Below, piece by piece: positions 1 to 9,311 of a stretch of DNA of 64,000 bases. The DNA lies in contig NZ_AUDV01000005.1 of the NCBI RefSeq assembly GCF_000425645.1, forward strand, positions 310,001-374,000. Direction: 5' to 3'. The notes under the pieces are model-generated. The model searched no databases. It had not been told where the DNA came from and worked only from the letters and a program-made list of their open reading frames with translations. Position numbers and translations under genes: made by a program. How positions within the stretch are numbered: position 1 is the stretch's first letter; each line of letters begins with the position of its first letter. The stretch is from Gaetbulibacter saemankumensis DSM 17032. GTDB lineage: Bacteria > Bacteroidota > Bacteroidia > Flavobacteriales > Flavobacteriaceae.

Positions 1-171
1 ATATTAAAATTAATCTGTTTTAAATTATTCCCTATACTATGACAGCGGCAATACAAAGGATTAAAACAATGATTATTATATTTGATTCAGTTTTAGTGAT
101 TTTGTCTTTCTGTAACTCATAATTTTTTCCTTTTTCATGTTCATATTTTAATTAAGCTCATTCTTTTGATT

Positions 172-1537
172 TTATTTATTAATGTATACTGTTTTTATAT
201 TTACAAATTCGTGAATACCTTCTACAGATAATTCTCTGCCAAAACCAGATGCTTTTGTACCCCCAAAGGGCAACCTAGGATCTGACTTTACCATCTCATT
301 AATAAAAAAAGCACCATCTGGTATTTTAGAAATAATATGCATAGCTTCTTCTGTATTCTCTGTAAATAACATTGTTCCCAATCCGAATTTGGAATTTGTT
401 GTGAGTTTCAAAGCTTCTTCTAAATTGTTAACTTTAAGAATGGGAGCCACAGGACCAAAAGTTTCTTCTTTAAAAACAGCCATATCTTCAGTTACTTTAG
501 CTAAAATGGTTGGTGCAAAATAGGCTTTATCTCTTTTGTTACCCATAATAACTTTAGCTCCTTTTGTGATGGCATCATTAACTTGTTTATCTAAATCCAA
601 AGCAAGATCTACACGAGCCATCGTTGCTATTTCTGTATCTGTTTTTATTGGATTTCCAAATTTTAAATCTTTTACTCTTTTTGTGAATTTGCCTATAAAT
701 TCGTCATAAATGCCTATAGTAACTATAAATCGCTTTGCAGCAATACAACTTTGACCAGTATTTTGCATTCTGGCATTAACCATAGTATCTAAGTATTTAT
801 CCAAATTAGCATCATCTAGAATAATACAAGCATTATTTTCTCCAAGTTCAAGCACAGATTTTTTAAGATTTTCACCAGCTATTTTCGCAATATGTCTTCC
901 GGCTTTTTCACTACCGGTTAATGAGACTGCTTTAATGATGTCGTCCTTTATAAGATTTTCTATTTTTTTATGATTGGTAAGTAGTGTTTGAAAGCACCCT
1001 TTTGGATAGCCAGCATCTTCAAAAATTTCCTGAATAACTAATGCACAACCACTTACATTAGAAGCATGCTTTAATAATGCTGTGTTACCAGACGTTAAGG
1101 TAGGTACTGCAAACCTAAAAACTTGCCAAAAAGGAAAGTTCCAAGGCATAATGGCTAAAATAACACTTAAGGGATCATAGCAAATAAAACTTTCTTGAGC
1201 ATCGGTTTCTATAATTTGATCAGCTAAAAAAGTTTCAGCATTTATTGCGTAAAAGTCACAAAAAAAAAATACATTTATTTATTTCGGCAATACTTTCATT
1301 GATAGGTTTTCCCATCTCTATTGTTATAAGTTCACTTAAATAATCAATACGTTCTTCTAATATGTTACTTACTTCAGATAATAATGCTATTCTTTCACTA
1401 ATCTCTTGATCTTTCCATATTTTAAACACATCATCTGCTAATTTCAGTTTAGATTCTATTTTTGTTGGAGTATCCAAATCATAAACTTTAATGACTTTCT
1501 CATTATACGGGTTTATGGATATTAGATTTTTAGTCAT
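172..1537 (-). pseudogene. Succinate-semialdehyde dehydrogenase (aldehyde dehydrogenase family), split by a homopolymer frameshift
   Basis: This aldehyde dehydrogenase would oxidise succinate semialdehyde to succinate with NAD(P). The N-terminal part (1256-1537) ends in a stop just after a run of ten A (1260-1269, T on the coding strand). The rest (172 to about 1260) stays open in another frame and begins CDFYAINAETFLADQ, the expected family continuation. Removing one A joins the parts into a protein of about 450 residues. The second part holds MPWNFPFWQVFR, an LTGSEKAG cofactor loop, the catalytic Glu in LELGENN and the catalytic Cys in NTGQSCIAAKRF. All key residues survive, so the lesion is recent, a slippage event or a sequencing error. 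The substrate is inferred from family resemblance only. Confidence 0.85.
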
Positions 1538-1722
1538 TTCATTGCGCTTTTATTTTAAGAATAAATAGTATTTGAAGCTTATAACTTAACTATATAGAAA
1601 GAAATATTAACGCAATCAAAATTAATTTTTTAGCGATAATAATTTAGGCAAAAGAGTTAATCGAAATTCATAATTAATCACATCTTTCGATTATAGGTTT
1701 AACATAAAAAATTAAATAATTT

Positions 1723-2055
1723 ATGAGTAAAAGTGAAAATACATTAATTGGAATAATTATAGGAACGGCAATTGGGGCCACGCTTGGTGTTTTATTTGCT
1801 CCTGACAAAGGAACGAATACAAGACAAAGAATTGCTGATGAAGCAATAGCCGCTAAAGATAAAATAGCTGATACCGCTCATGATTTAAAAGATAATGTTG
1901 TAAATACAGTAAGTAATAAAAAACAAACACTAGATGAAGAGGTGGAAACATTGATGTCTAATGCTAGTTACAAAGCTGAAGATGTTATTGAAATACTAGA
2001 AAAGAAATTGAAAAATTTGAAAGAAAAAAATAAAAAAATGCAAAAAACAGTTTAA
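1723..2055 (+). CDS. YtxH-domain membrane-anchored stress protein
   Basis: A 110-residue protein with a glycine-rich hydrophobic segment at about residues 8-26 (IGIIIGTAIGATLGVLFAP), the signature of the YtxH/gas-vesicle-protein-like family. A lysine-rich, probably helical tail follows (residues 30-110). These proteins are usually small envelope-stress-induced membrane proteins of unknown biochemistry. The gene starts a three-gene unit: its stop lies 3 bp before the holin-X-like ATG, and the third gene follows directly. The family assignment is firm; the role is not shown by the sequence. Confidence 0.85.
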   Translation: MSKSENTLIGIIIGTAIGATLGVLFAPDKGTNTRQRIADEAIAAKDKIADTAHDLKDNVVNTVSNKKQTLDEEVETLMSNASYKAEDVIEILEKKLKNLKEKNKKMQKTV

Positions 2056-2058
2056 TAA

Positions 2059-2406
2059 ATGAGTCTACTTAAATCCCTAGATAATTCTTCTACTGAGGCT
2101 AAACATATTGTTGAAAAGTACTTAAAGACATCACATCAATATTTAAGGCTAAAAATATTTCAACAGTTAACATTGTCTTTAAGCTTAATAATTAAATTTT
2201 TTGCCATTGGAACTTTTGTTTTTCTGGCATTTATGTTTCTTGCAATTACTGCGGCAATAGCCATTGGTAATGCGCTAGATAGCTTCACAATGGCTTGCTT
2301 AATTATAGCTGCAATTTTTATTTTAATAGCTTTATTAGTTTACTTCTTAAGAAAAAATATTGAACGTAAAATAATCAAAGCAATGTCTATTAAATTTTTT
2401 GATTAA
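2059..2406 (+). CDS. Holin-X-like (PF07332-type) two-TM membrane protein
   Basis: This 115-residue protein has an amphipathic N-terminus (residues 1-40), two membrane segments (about 42-70 and 76-97) and a short basic tail. The arrangement matches the phage holin-X-like family, which in Bacteroidota usually sits beside YtxH genes and is not part of a prophage. No phage genes are nearby, so a lytic role is unlikely; envelope-stress function is more plausible. It lies 3 bp after the YtxH gene and runs directly into the next small gene. Confidence 0.75.
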   Translation: MSLLKSLDNSSTEAKHIVEKYLKTSHQYLRLKIFQQLTLSLSLIIKFFAIGTFVFLAFMFLAITAAIAIGNALDSFTMACLIIAAIFILIALLVYFLRKNIERKIIKAMSIKFFD

Positions 2407-2407
2407 A

Positions 2408-2611
2408 ATGATGAAAGAATATAACACATTTGAAGATATTGATACAGATTTAAAACGCCTCAATCTTGAGCGACAAATTGCAATCGAAGAATTAAAGCTT
2501 GTTCAGATAAAGATTGAAGAAGAATTTAAACCATATAATTTGATTTTGACCGCATTTAAGGTAGTCAGCAAAATTGGGCTATTTAAGATACTAAAGAAAA
2601 TTATGAAATAA
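2408..2611 (+). CDS. Small helical protein of the YtxH/holin-X operon
   Basis: About 67 residues, starting MMKEYNTFEDID. A TTG at 2399 is in frame, but the ATG at 2408 directly after the upstream stop is the better start. The first half is charged and probably coiled-coil (ERQIAIEELKLVQIKIEEEF); the C-terminus is basic and hydrophobic. Small proteins of this kind commonly end YtxH operons in flavobacteria. No function is known. A hairpin terminator follows at 2618-2648. Confidence 0.7.
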   Translation: MMKEYNTFEDIDTDLKRLNLERQIAIEELKLVQIKIEEEFKPYNLILTAFKVVSKIGLFKILKKIMK

Positions 2612-2617
2612 GAAAAT

Positions 2618-2648
2618 AAAAAAGATTGGTAGGTTACCAATCTTTTTT
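2618..2648. terminator. Bidirectional intrinsic terminator
   Basis: An 8-bp perfect stem (GATTGGTA / TACCAATC, 2624-2631 and 2635-2642) with a 3-nt loop is flanked by an A run on the left and a T run on the right. It can therefore end both the plus-strand YtxH operon and the convergent minus-strand AraC gene. Confidence 0.85.
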
Positions 2649-3684
2649 ATTTTAAATCCTTATCCAAGCTAACAATTACTTGTTTTTTAAATTGACTTGG
2701 AGAGATTCCATATTTTTCTTTAAAAATTTTGGAAAAATAACTTCTGCTTGTAAAGCCAATTGAATAAACTATTTGAGAAATATTTAGATTGGATTTATTC
2801 ATTAAATCTCTAGCTTCCTCTAATCTGGCATGTCTTATATATTCGCTTACAGTTCTACCATACAGAAATTTAAATCCTTCTTGTAATTTGGCCTGTGATA
2901 ATCCAGAATTTAGTGAAATTTCATCTAAAGAATAATTTTTAGAAGAATTCTTCGCTATTTTTTTTGCAAGCAATCTAATTTTTTTGAGTTCAGATTTTAA
3001 AAGAGATACTTTTAAAGGTTTAGAATTTTCATAGGTGTTATGCATTGTGATATGCATAGAAAGTAATTGATAAACCTCACCTTCTATTTGTAAAATTCTT
3101 GATATTCCTCTGGTCTCAACATTTTGCAATGCTTTGACGTGGTCAGCCATCTTAAGGCTCATTGGACCATAATAAGCAAATTGATTTTCATGTTGTGTAT
3201 CAACAAAAACATTGTAAAGCTTATTATTTAACATGTGTGAAATATTCAATCTTTTTTTTAAGAATCGCTTTCTAACTATGCTAATAGTATTAAGTTGAAT
3301 GTTTATGTCTTTTTTAAAATAAGATCGATGATTTGATTTTGAACTCCCCACAGTAATGGCTGAATGGAATTGCTCCACTTTTTTATAATTTTCTTGATTA
3401 GTAAACTTATGTTCAAAATAACCATTGGTACAATAAAAAAAATAAATAGGATTAAACTCTGAAGTTCCAGATGTAATGATTATGTCCTCAAAAAAGACAA
3501 TATTAAAATCTATTAGGCTAACTCCCCAATCGAAAACTATATATTTTATACATCCTCTTGCCAGACCATTATCTACTTCTAAAATATATTCATTCCAACT
3601 TTGACTTATCTTACCTCCAATATGCCTTTGCATTTGCTTCGCACTTTCTAATATATTAGAAACAGTAAGGTTAATTTCTTTCAT
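2647..3684 (-). CDS. AraC-family transcriptional regulator
   Basis: A 345-residue regulator. Roughly the last 100 residues form the double helix-turn-helix of AraC proteins: a first helix pair near LSQAKLQEGFKFLYGRTVSEY, then ISQIVYSIGFTSRSYFSKIF and the signature tail KEKYGISPSQFKK. The N-terminal 230 residues have no recognisable cupin or periplasmic sensor and resemble the PchR-like group. The ATG at 3684 is preferred over the TTG at 3690. The gene is isolated and convergent with the YtxH operon, so its targets are unknown. The region from 3685 to 3950 holds only AT-rich DNA. Confidence 0.85.
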   Translation of the reverse strand: MKEINLTVSNILESAKQMQRHIGGKISQSWNEYILEVDNGLARGCIKYIVFDWGVSLIDFNIVFFEDIIITSGTSEFNPIYFFYCTNGYFEHKFTNQENYKKVEQFHSAITVGSSKSNHRSYFKKDINIQLNTISIVRKRFLKKRLNISHMLNNKLYNVFVDTQHENQFAYYGPMSLKMADHVKALQNVETRGISRILQIEGEVYQLLSMHITMHNTYENSKPLKVSLLKSELKKIRLLAKKIAKNSSKNYSLDEISLNSGLSQAKLQEGFKFLYGRTVSEYIRHARLEEARDLMNKSNLNISQIVYSIGFTSRSYFSKIFKEKYGISPSQFKKQVIVSLDKDLK

Positions 3685-3950
3685 TAGCAATGATTAATTA
3701 ATTAATTAAATATAGCTTAAATATACCCTTAAGATATGTTTTTAATAATAATGTTAAAAATATTCTTAATACAATATAAATTCGACAATTAATGGAAAAC
3801 TATTAAGGCGAACTAATTAAGTGATTTCCAATTGCAAAAAGATTTAATACTTTTTGAAAAAGCTCACGCTTTTTTGAGTTAAAGTTATTTTTTTTAGGAT
3901 CAAAAAAAACGCTCACCATTCCGTACATTTTACTAAATATAAATTAAAAG

Positions 3951-4418
3951 ATGAACAAGAAAATTTACGAAGCTATAATAAAAGATCATAAGCTTCATAG
4001 AGACTTATGTGAATAAAGAAAACAAGAGGGGCTTAGAAGAACGAAAAAAGCTATGCCTAGAATTAAAAAAAGAATTGGAAGTGCATGAGGTAGCTGAAGA
4101 GCGTCATTTCAATTCAGATTTAATTGATTCGGTTAAAATGCAAGAAGATGCCAGACATGGAATGGGGGAACATCATAAAATGGACAAGTTGATAGAAACA
4201 TTAGATGATTCAGATATATGTTCTGCGCATTTGGTTAGAAGCCATAGGAAAACTCATAGAGAAAATGTATCATCACCTGTAAGATGAAGAAGATGAATTT
4301 TTAAAAAAGCAAAAAAGTTTACAGTGATGATGAGGAAACCAGCTTAGCAAAAACCTATAAAAGTACGGTAAATGAATATCGCAACACCCGGCCAGAATCT
4401 ATCCCAAAATATAAATAG
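3951..4418 (+). pseudogene. Hemerythrin-like (HHE) domain protein, degraded
   Basis: A hemerythrin HHE gene is scattered over three frames. An ATG at 3951 starts MNKKIYEAIIKDHKLHRDLCE and stops. The frame from about 4009 carries ELEVHEVAEERHFN and GEHHKMDKLIETLDD, with the His/Glu iron ligands. A further frame reads LEAIGKLIEKMYHHL, an in-frame stop where Glu is expected, then DEEDEFLKKQKSL. The last part (YSDDEETSLAKTYKSTVNEY) ends at 4418 in yet another frame. At least three frameshifts and one nonsense change are needed, so this is genuine decay and not one sequencing error. Intact members bind a di-iron centre. The following DNA up to 4668 shows no gene. Confidence 0.8.
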
Positions 4419-4668
4419 CTTATAAAAGTGGTTGAAATTTATTTAAGCACCTCAAAATATTATGTGAAAATGCATTTATATGCTTTACAAGTGTTACAAG
4501 GAAACTATTAACCCTATAAATATACCTTGACACTAGTATTTATGGCTTTTTTTAGAAATTATTGCTCCCACTAAAAACAATAAAAAGGAAAAGAAGAAAC
4601 ACTAAAAAAATTTCAAATAACAAGTTGGTTTATAAAACTCAGCCAATTTAAAAATTAAAACATCTAAA

Positions 4669-5067
4669 ATGAAAACAATTAAAAATGTATTAGTAATAGC
4701 ATTGATAGTATTGCTTAGTTCTTGTGGTTCTAGGAATGTAAAATTCCCAGTCTCTAGTGTAGTTCCAGCAGCAACTATTTATGCCACGAAAAAAATTGGA
4801 GATCAGAAAAATTTCACCTTAGAAATTAATACAAAAAACATGGCCAGTGCAGACAGGCTCGATCCCCCCGGAAACAATTATTCTATTTGGATTGTATCTA
4901 AAGAATATGGCTTGAAAAACGTAGGACAATTAAATGTAGATAACGCTGAAAAAGCAACTTTTAAAACAGTTACACCATTTAATTTTGATGAAGTTTTTAT
5001 CACCGTTGAAAAACAAGGAAATTTAGAATATCCTGAAGGTATTGAAATTGCCAGAACTAAATTATAA
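4669..5067 (+). CDS. Lipoprotein with anti-sigma C-terminal (RskA)-like fold
   Basis: A 132-residue lipoprotein: the signal ends in the lipobox LLSSC with Cys19. Residues 73-132 (YSIWIVSKEYGLKNVGQLN ... EVFITVEKQGN ... PEGIEIARTKL) resemble the beta-sandwich at the C-terminus of RskA-type anti-sigma factors, where a VW/IWIV strand and an FxVTVE strand recur. There is no transmembrane helix after the signal, no zinc-binding N-terminus and no sigma factor gene nearby, so an anti-sigma role is not supported. It is best treated as an uncharacterised periplasm-facing lipoprotein. Confidence 0.7.
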   Translation: MKTIKNVLVIALIVLLSSCGSRNVKFPVSSVVPAATIYATKKIGDQKNFTLEINTKNMASADRLDPPGNNYSIWIVSKEYGLKNVGQLNVDNAEKATFKTVTPFNFDEVFITVEKQGNLEYPEGIEIARTKL

Positions 5068-5288
5068 AAGAATGAAAAATTAGGAATTTGAATTGACAAA
5101 ATAAGCAAAAATTATCCCCTTTGAATGCAGATATTATGTAGTTACCCTAAAAATAAAACTGTTTAAAATTATAAAAATAATTATTAAATTCAGTTAAATT
5201 AATTTAACTCTATAGGTTAAATCTGCATATCGTTTTATGAAAATATATCAAAAGAGCATTTAGACTCATTTCTTAATATTTATAAATT

Positions 5289-5780
5289 ATGAGTAACAAA
5301 ATTATAATTGTCTTAGGCGCACCTAATTCTCCTAAAGGAATTTTAAGTTCAATTGCAGAAAACAGACTTAATTTATGCTTTAAAATGTTCTCAAAAGGCG
5401 ATTTGATTTTGTGTACAGGGGGTTGGGGCAAGCACTTTAATAATTCTAGTTTACCACATTCTCATTATGCTCAAGAATATTTATTAAATAAAGGAATTTC
5501 AAAATCTTGCTTCTTAGAACCTGCTCTATCAAGTAATACTGTTGATGACGCTGTTAAAACAAAAGAAATAATTTATAATTATAAAAACCTAGAACTATTA
5601 ATAATAACATCTGATTTTCATTTAGATAGAGCTAAACTAATTTTTAAAGAAATTCTAAAAGAATACACCATCGGATTTATTGGTGCAAAAAATAATTTAC
5701 CGAAAAATCAATTACAAAAAATAATTGAACACGAAAAAAAATCAATTAATGAGATTGTTAAAAATGGTCTATATTATTAA
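5289..5780 (+). CDS. YdcF/ElyC/SanA-type DUF218 protein
   Basis: A 163-residue protein with the Rossmann-like DUF218 pattern: IIIVLGAPN at the N-terminus, a LILCTGGWGKHF loop (about 37-48), SSNTVDDAVKTKEII (about 83-97) and ITSDFHLDRAKLIFKEIL (about 105-122). YdcF binds S-adenosylmethionine, and SanA/ElyC act in envelope integrity. This version has no membrane anchor and is likely cytoplasmic. The substrate is unknown. It stands alone between AT-rich gaps (5068-5288 and 5781-6285). Confidence 0.8.
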   Translation: MSNKIIIVLGAPNSPKGILSSIAENRLNLCFKMFSKGDLILCTGGWGKHFNNSSLPHSHYAQEYLLNKGISKSCFLEPALSSNTVDDAVKTKEIIYNYKNLELLIITSDFHLDRAKLIFKEILKEYTIGFIGAKNNLPKNQLQKIIEHEKKSINEIVKNGLYY

Positions 5781-5928
5781 CCTATTAAACAAATAAACAA
5801 AAGATGGATTTTTTAGATTTTATCACAAAGTATCTTTTTTTAATTATTGTTCATTTGCAGGATTTGTTACTTGTCTTGTAAAAACACCGAATATAGTATA
5901 TAAATTAACAACATAAATTCAATTTTAG

Positions 5929-6072
5929 CCTGTAGCCAAATTACTGGATAAGACATTTGAAAAACAGAATACCACTTTTAAAATAGATTTGAAAAAAAAG
6001 ATTGTTTACCTCAAAATCACCTCCTTTAATGCTGATAAAGTTGTGAGTCGAATTAATAAACTATTCAAATAA
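5929..6072 (+). pseudogene. Possible remnant of a small lipoprotein gene inside a 505-bp gene-poor gap
   Basis: The gap 5781-6285 has no intact gene. Within it, 5929-6072 is open after a TAG at 5926 and reads PVAKLLDKTFEKQNTTFKID ... VYLKITSFNADKVVSRINKL before a stop. It has no start codon. Upstream (5804-5885), a hydrophobic run and a Cys-Lys-Asn-Thr stretch occur in shifted frames, as in a broken signal peptide. The open stretch loosely resembles a heavy-metal-associated domain without its Cys pair. This is a weak reading; the rest of the gap shows nothing. Confidence 0.3.
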
Positions 6073-6285
6073 TTACGTAAATCACATTTACCCATGATTT
6101 ACATACCATATGATGCATCTATAGCTTAAAATTTGTGAAAATTATGCCACAATGGTGATTACTAGACTATCTAGTTATTGAAACGACTGATGTTTTGATT
6201 GACAAATATGTAAGTTATTTGTTCTAAATTGAATGTTAAATCAATAATCATTAATTAAATTTAAAGGTTTTTAAAAAGATTCTTT

Positions 6286-7452
6286 ATGAACCAAAAGAAA
6301 AGAATTGCATCGATAGACATTTTTAGAGCTTTAACCATGTTGTTTATGATTTGGGTAAATGATTTTCCAACCCTATCCGATATACCAAAATGGCTAAAAC
6401 ATGGACCATCAGGTGAGGAATATATTGGTTTTTCTGATTTTATTTTTCCTTTATTTCTTTTCATTGTTGGGCTTAGCATCCCTTTTGCAATTCAACAGCG
6501 TTTGAAAAAAGGTGTCGAGGTGTTTTCAATATTAAAACACATTATTTTAAGGTCGGTTTCCTTATTGATAATAGGTGTCTATATGGTGAATTACGAAACA
6601 TCTCATCATGAAACATTGAGTATTGGAACATATTGGTGGTGTATTTTAATGGCAACAGGGGTGGCGTTAATTTGGATGGATTGGAAACGCAGTCCAGTAC
6701 CAAAAAAATTACATAAAGTTTTTCAGGCAATAGGTGTATTAATTTTGATTTATTTGGCTGTAATTTACAAAGGAGGAGAGAATGGTTTATTAGGAATGAC
6801 GACACAATGGTGGGGGATTTTAGGACTGATTGGTTGGGCATATATGATAAATGCTTCGTGCTTTGTTTTATTTAAAGGAAATTTTATTGCTATAGTGGTA
6901 GTTTTTATTCTATTCAATGTTTTGGCAGTCTTTAATTACGCAGGGTATTTTGACAATATGGATGGTATTCTTACCTATTTCAGTACCATTTATGGAGGGT
7001 TCATTCCTGCTTTTACATCTGCCGGAGTTGTTGGAGGAATGGTGTTGAATCGCCTAGCCGACCAAAAGCAAAGTAAAGTGATATTAACTTTGATTACATT
7101 AGGCGTTTTAAATCTAGCTTATGGTTTCCTAATGGAACCACATTTATGGATGATTTATAAGTTAGGAGTTTCTATTGGTGTCGGGTATATTTCCTTTGCT
7201 GTCATCTATTTCATTGCAGATATTAAAAGTAAAACCTCTTGGGCAAAAATTATTGCACCTGCAGGAACGGCAACATTAACTTGTTATTTATTTCAGTATT
7301 TTGAATATCCGTTAAGAATTGAAACAGGAATTCGCTTTCCCGACTTTATGAATACAGGTACTATAGGACTTTTTGTTTCATTTTCACTTGCAATTTTGAT
7401 TGTAGTATTTACAGGTTGGATGGAAAAAAAGGGTTTTAAACTGAAATTATAG
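6286..7452 (+). CDS. DUF5009-family acyltransferase-like membrane protein (HGSNAT/NagX-like)
   Basis: A 388-residue polytopic protein with about ten membrane helices. It starts RIASIDIFRALTMLFMIWVND, the opening of DUF5009 and heparan-alpha-glucosaminide N-acetyltransferase-like proteins, followed by FPLFLFIVGLSIPFAI. The family's intramembrane acyltransfer is proposed by similarity to eukaryotic HGSNAT and is mostly untested in Bacteroidota. No amino-sugar genes lie next to it, so the substrate is open. It stands alone and opens the plus-strand mosaic of single genes. Confidence 0.8.
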   Translation: MNQKKRIASIDIFRALTMLFMIWVNDFPTLSDIPKWLKHGPSGEEYIGFSDFIFPLFLFIVGLSIPFAIQQRLKKGVEVFSILKHIILRSVSLLIIGVYMVNYETSHHETLSIGTYWWCILMATGVALIWMDWKRSPVPKKLHKVFQAIGVLILIYLAVIYKGGENGLLGMTTQWWGILGLIGWAYMINASCFVLFKGNFIAIVVVFILFNVLAVFNYAGYFDNMDGILTYFSTIYGGFIPAFTSAGVVGGMVLNRLADQKQSKVILTLITLGVLNLAYGFLMEPHLWMIYKLGVSIGVGYISFAVIYFIADIKSKTSWAKIIAPAGTATLTCYLFQYFEYPLRIETGIRFPDFMNTGTIGLFVSFSLAILIVVFTGWMEKKGFKLKL

Positions 7453-7650
7453 ATGTGTAAAAGGCAACTCCTATAGTTAAAAATCAGACAATAAAATCTT
7501 TTTTCAATATCTTAAATTATATTATGCTCAATTAAAAAGAAATGGACATAAATCAATGGAGTTCATTATTGTTTTAGAAAAGGTTGAATTTAAAAGGGAA
7601 TTAAGAAATAAAGAATCAAATATTAAGGTTAGAAAGTAATTTAATGTATA

Positions 7651-7675
7651 GTCTAATCTTTAACTTGTGCAAACT
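7651..7675 (+). repeat. 25-bp intergenic repeat, copy 1
   Basis: The sequence GTCTAATCTTTAACTTGTGC followed by AAACT recurs at 9184-9208 with 22 of 25 bases matching in the same orientation. This copy lies 36 bp before the DUF6090 start, in the gap 7453-7711, which otherwise shows no gene. Confidence 0.55.
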
Positions 7676-7711
7676 ATGTCCTTAACAAACATTATATCCA
7701 ACCAATAACAA

Positions 7712-8482
7712 ATGATAAAATTCTTTAGGAAAATTCGTCAAAACCTACTTTCTGAAAATAAGTTCAGTAAATATTTGATTTACGCAATAGGAGAAATAAT
7801 TCTTGTTGTAATTGGTATTCTAATTGCACTACAAATCAATAATTCCAACGAATTAAATAAACAAAGAGCTAAAGAGATTCAGTTCCTTAAAAACCTAAAG
7901 AGTGATTTGATTTTTGAAGAAAGTGAACTTAATCGCTTTATAGGAATAAGAGAAAGTATGATCACTTCTGCCAAATTTGCTCTTGAACACTTTAGAGGAA
8001 AGCCATTAGAAAACATTCAAATATTTAATTTCCATACGTTCAACGTTGGTATCTGGCAAGAGTTTCAGAGAAATAATAACACATTTTTGGAACTATTAAA
8101 TTCAGGCAACTTGACAATAATTTCAAACGATTCAATAAAAAATGGACTTTTAAACTTAGATTTAATTCACAAAAAAATCATATCCAATCGAGAACATCTA
8201 AGAAACGATATGGAGCATTATTTCTATGACCCTTGGTTTAAAACTGTTGATTTAGACCCCTTTGCCCAAAGTTTTATTTTCTATGCTGACAATGGAGAAT
8301 TTGATAATAAAATAAAGCTTTCAAGGAAAGAAATAGATAGACTGATAAATGATAAAGTATTTAAGAATGGATTTGTCGTTTCAGTGTTTACTAATTCATT
8401 GATTATTGATGATTACAAAAGAATGAAAAGTTTGACCAAGAAAGTTGTTCAATTAATTAATAAAGAAATAACTAAAGACTAA
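7712..8482 (+). CDS. DUF6090-family single-TM protein
   Basis: A 256-residue protein with the family start MIKFFRKIRQNLLSENKFSKY, then one strongly hydrophobic helix (about residues 23-44, YLIYAIGEIILVVIGILIALQI), the motif QINNSNELNKQRAKE and a long helical domain. DUF6090 is very common and often multicopy in marine Flavobacteriaceae, typically in variable gene islands, and has no known function. One helix plus a large soluble domain suggests an inner-membrane anchored protein. Confidence 0.85.
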   Translation: MIKFFRKIRQNLLSENKFSKYLIYAIGEIILVVIGILIALQINNSNELNKQRAKEIQFLKNLKSDLIFEESELNRFIGIRESMITSAKFALEHFRGKPLENIQIFNFHTFNVGIWQEFQRNNNTFLELLNSGNLTIISNDSIKNGLLNLDLIHKKIISNREHLRNDMEHYFYDPWFKTVDLDPFAQSFIFYADNGEFDNKIKLSRKEIDRLINDKVFKNGFVVSVFTNSLIIDDYKRMKSLTKKVVQLINKEITKD

Positions 8483-8622
8483 TAATGTTTAATTGCCATT
8501 ACGGCGGATTTAAATAAAACCAAATCCTCTCTGAAATACTAAAGCCCGTCTAAATCAAAAAAAATCACTAATTTACATTAGAAACTAATGGGCTATTCAA
8601 AGGCCTTATAATAAATAGATTC

Positions 8623-9150
8623 ATGAAATTTTTCCTTATAATAGTTATGCTCACTTCAATGTCGTCAAATATAATATTCGATTTTAATGAAAAATCAAAC
8701 GTAAAAGAATGGGTAATAACCAATGATGTTGTTATGGGGGGGAAATCCTCAAGTACTTTTGGCTTAAGTCCTAAAGGTCATGGCCTATTTAAAGGTGCTA
8801 TCTCATTAGATAACAATGGGGGGTTCTGTTCTGTAAAGCACAAATTAGAAAGAAAATTAATTAAGAACTTCACTACAATAGCCCTCAGAATAAAGGGGGA
8901 CGGTAAAAACTATCAACTCAGAATAAAGTCCAATTCTGGTGATTATTTTTCTTATATCATAATATTTTCAACAAATGGAGATTGGCAAGAAATTCAAATC
9001 CCACTAAAAGACATGTACCCGTCATTTAGAGGCAGAAAGCTAGACAAACCAAACTTTTCAGAAGATTACATTGAAGAAATAGGTTTCTTGTTCGGAAACA
9101 AAACTGAGGAAAATTTTCAGCTCATGATCGATAAAATAGAACTAAAGTAA
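8623..9150 (+). CDS. CIA30-family protein
   Basis: A 175-residue protein with a short hydrophobic N-terminus (MKFFLIIVMLTSMSSN) that may be a signal, then the CIA30 jelly-roll: FDFNEKSNVKEWVITNDVVMGG, FKGAISLDNNGGF, ALRIKGDGKNYQLRI and DWQEIQIPLKDMYPSFRG. CIA30 in eukaryotes is a complex I assembly factor; free-standing bacterial copies are secreted or soluble sandwich proteins, possibly ligand binding. Complex I genes are absent from the window, so no assembly role is claimed. Confidence 0.85.
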   Translation: MKFFLIIVMLTSMSSNIIFDFNEKSNVKEWVITNDVVMGGKSSSTFGLSPKGHGLFKGAISLDNNGGFCSVKHKLERKLIKNFTTIALRIKGDGKNYQLRIKSNSGDYFSYIIIFSTNGDWQEIQIPLKDMYPSFRGRKLDKPNFSEDYIEEIGFLFGNKTEENFQLMIDKIELK

Positions 9151-9183
9151 AATACAAGTCATTTTACAGATATAGCGAATAAA

Positions 9184-9208
9184 GTCTAATCTATTACTTG
9201 TGTAAACT
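9184..9208 (+). repeat. 25-bp intergenic repeat, copy 2
   Basis: GTCTAATCTATTACTTGTG followed by TAAACT matches 7651-7675 at 22 of 25 positions. It lies between the CIA30 gene (stop 9150) and the next gene (ATG 9312). Confidence 0.55.
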
Positions 9209-9311
9209 GCCCCCTCAAAGAATATTTTTTAGCCCTAATGATTTGAACATTTATGCTGAATTACAACCATGGATTTCAAAATTTTTAGAATGGTTTTATC
9301 AACTAAATATT

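Noticed and set aside
32-150. Minus-strand hydrophobic stretch ending IIIIVLILCIAAVIV
   Set aside because: The frame has no ATG after its upstream TAA and would need a frameshift to reach one, so it may be a remnant or chance.
2059-2406. Holin-like gene as evidence of a prophage
   Set aside because: No endolysin, capsid, terminase or integrase genes occur nearby; the YtxH neighbour shows the usual chromosomal stress operon.
7557-7640. 27-codon open frame before DUF6090
   Set aside because: Too short, lysine-rich from AT-rich sequence, no conserved pattern.
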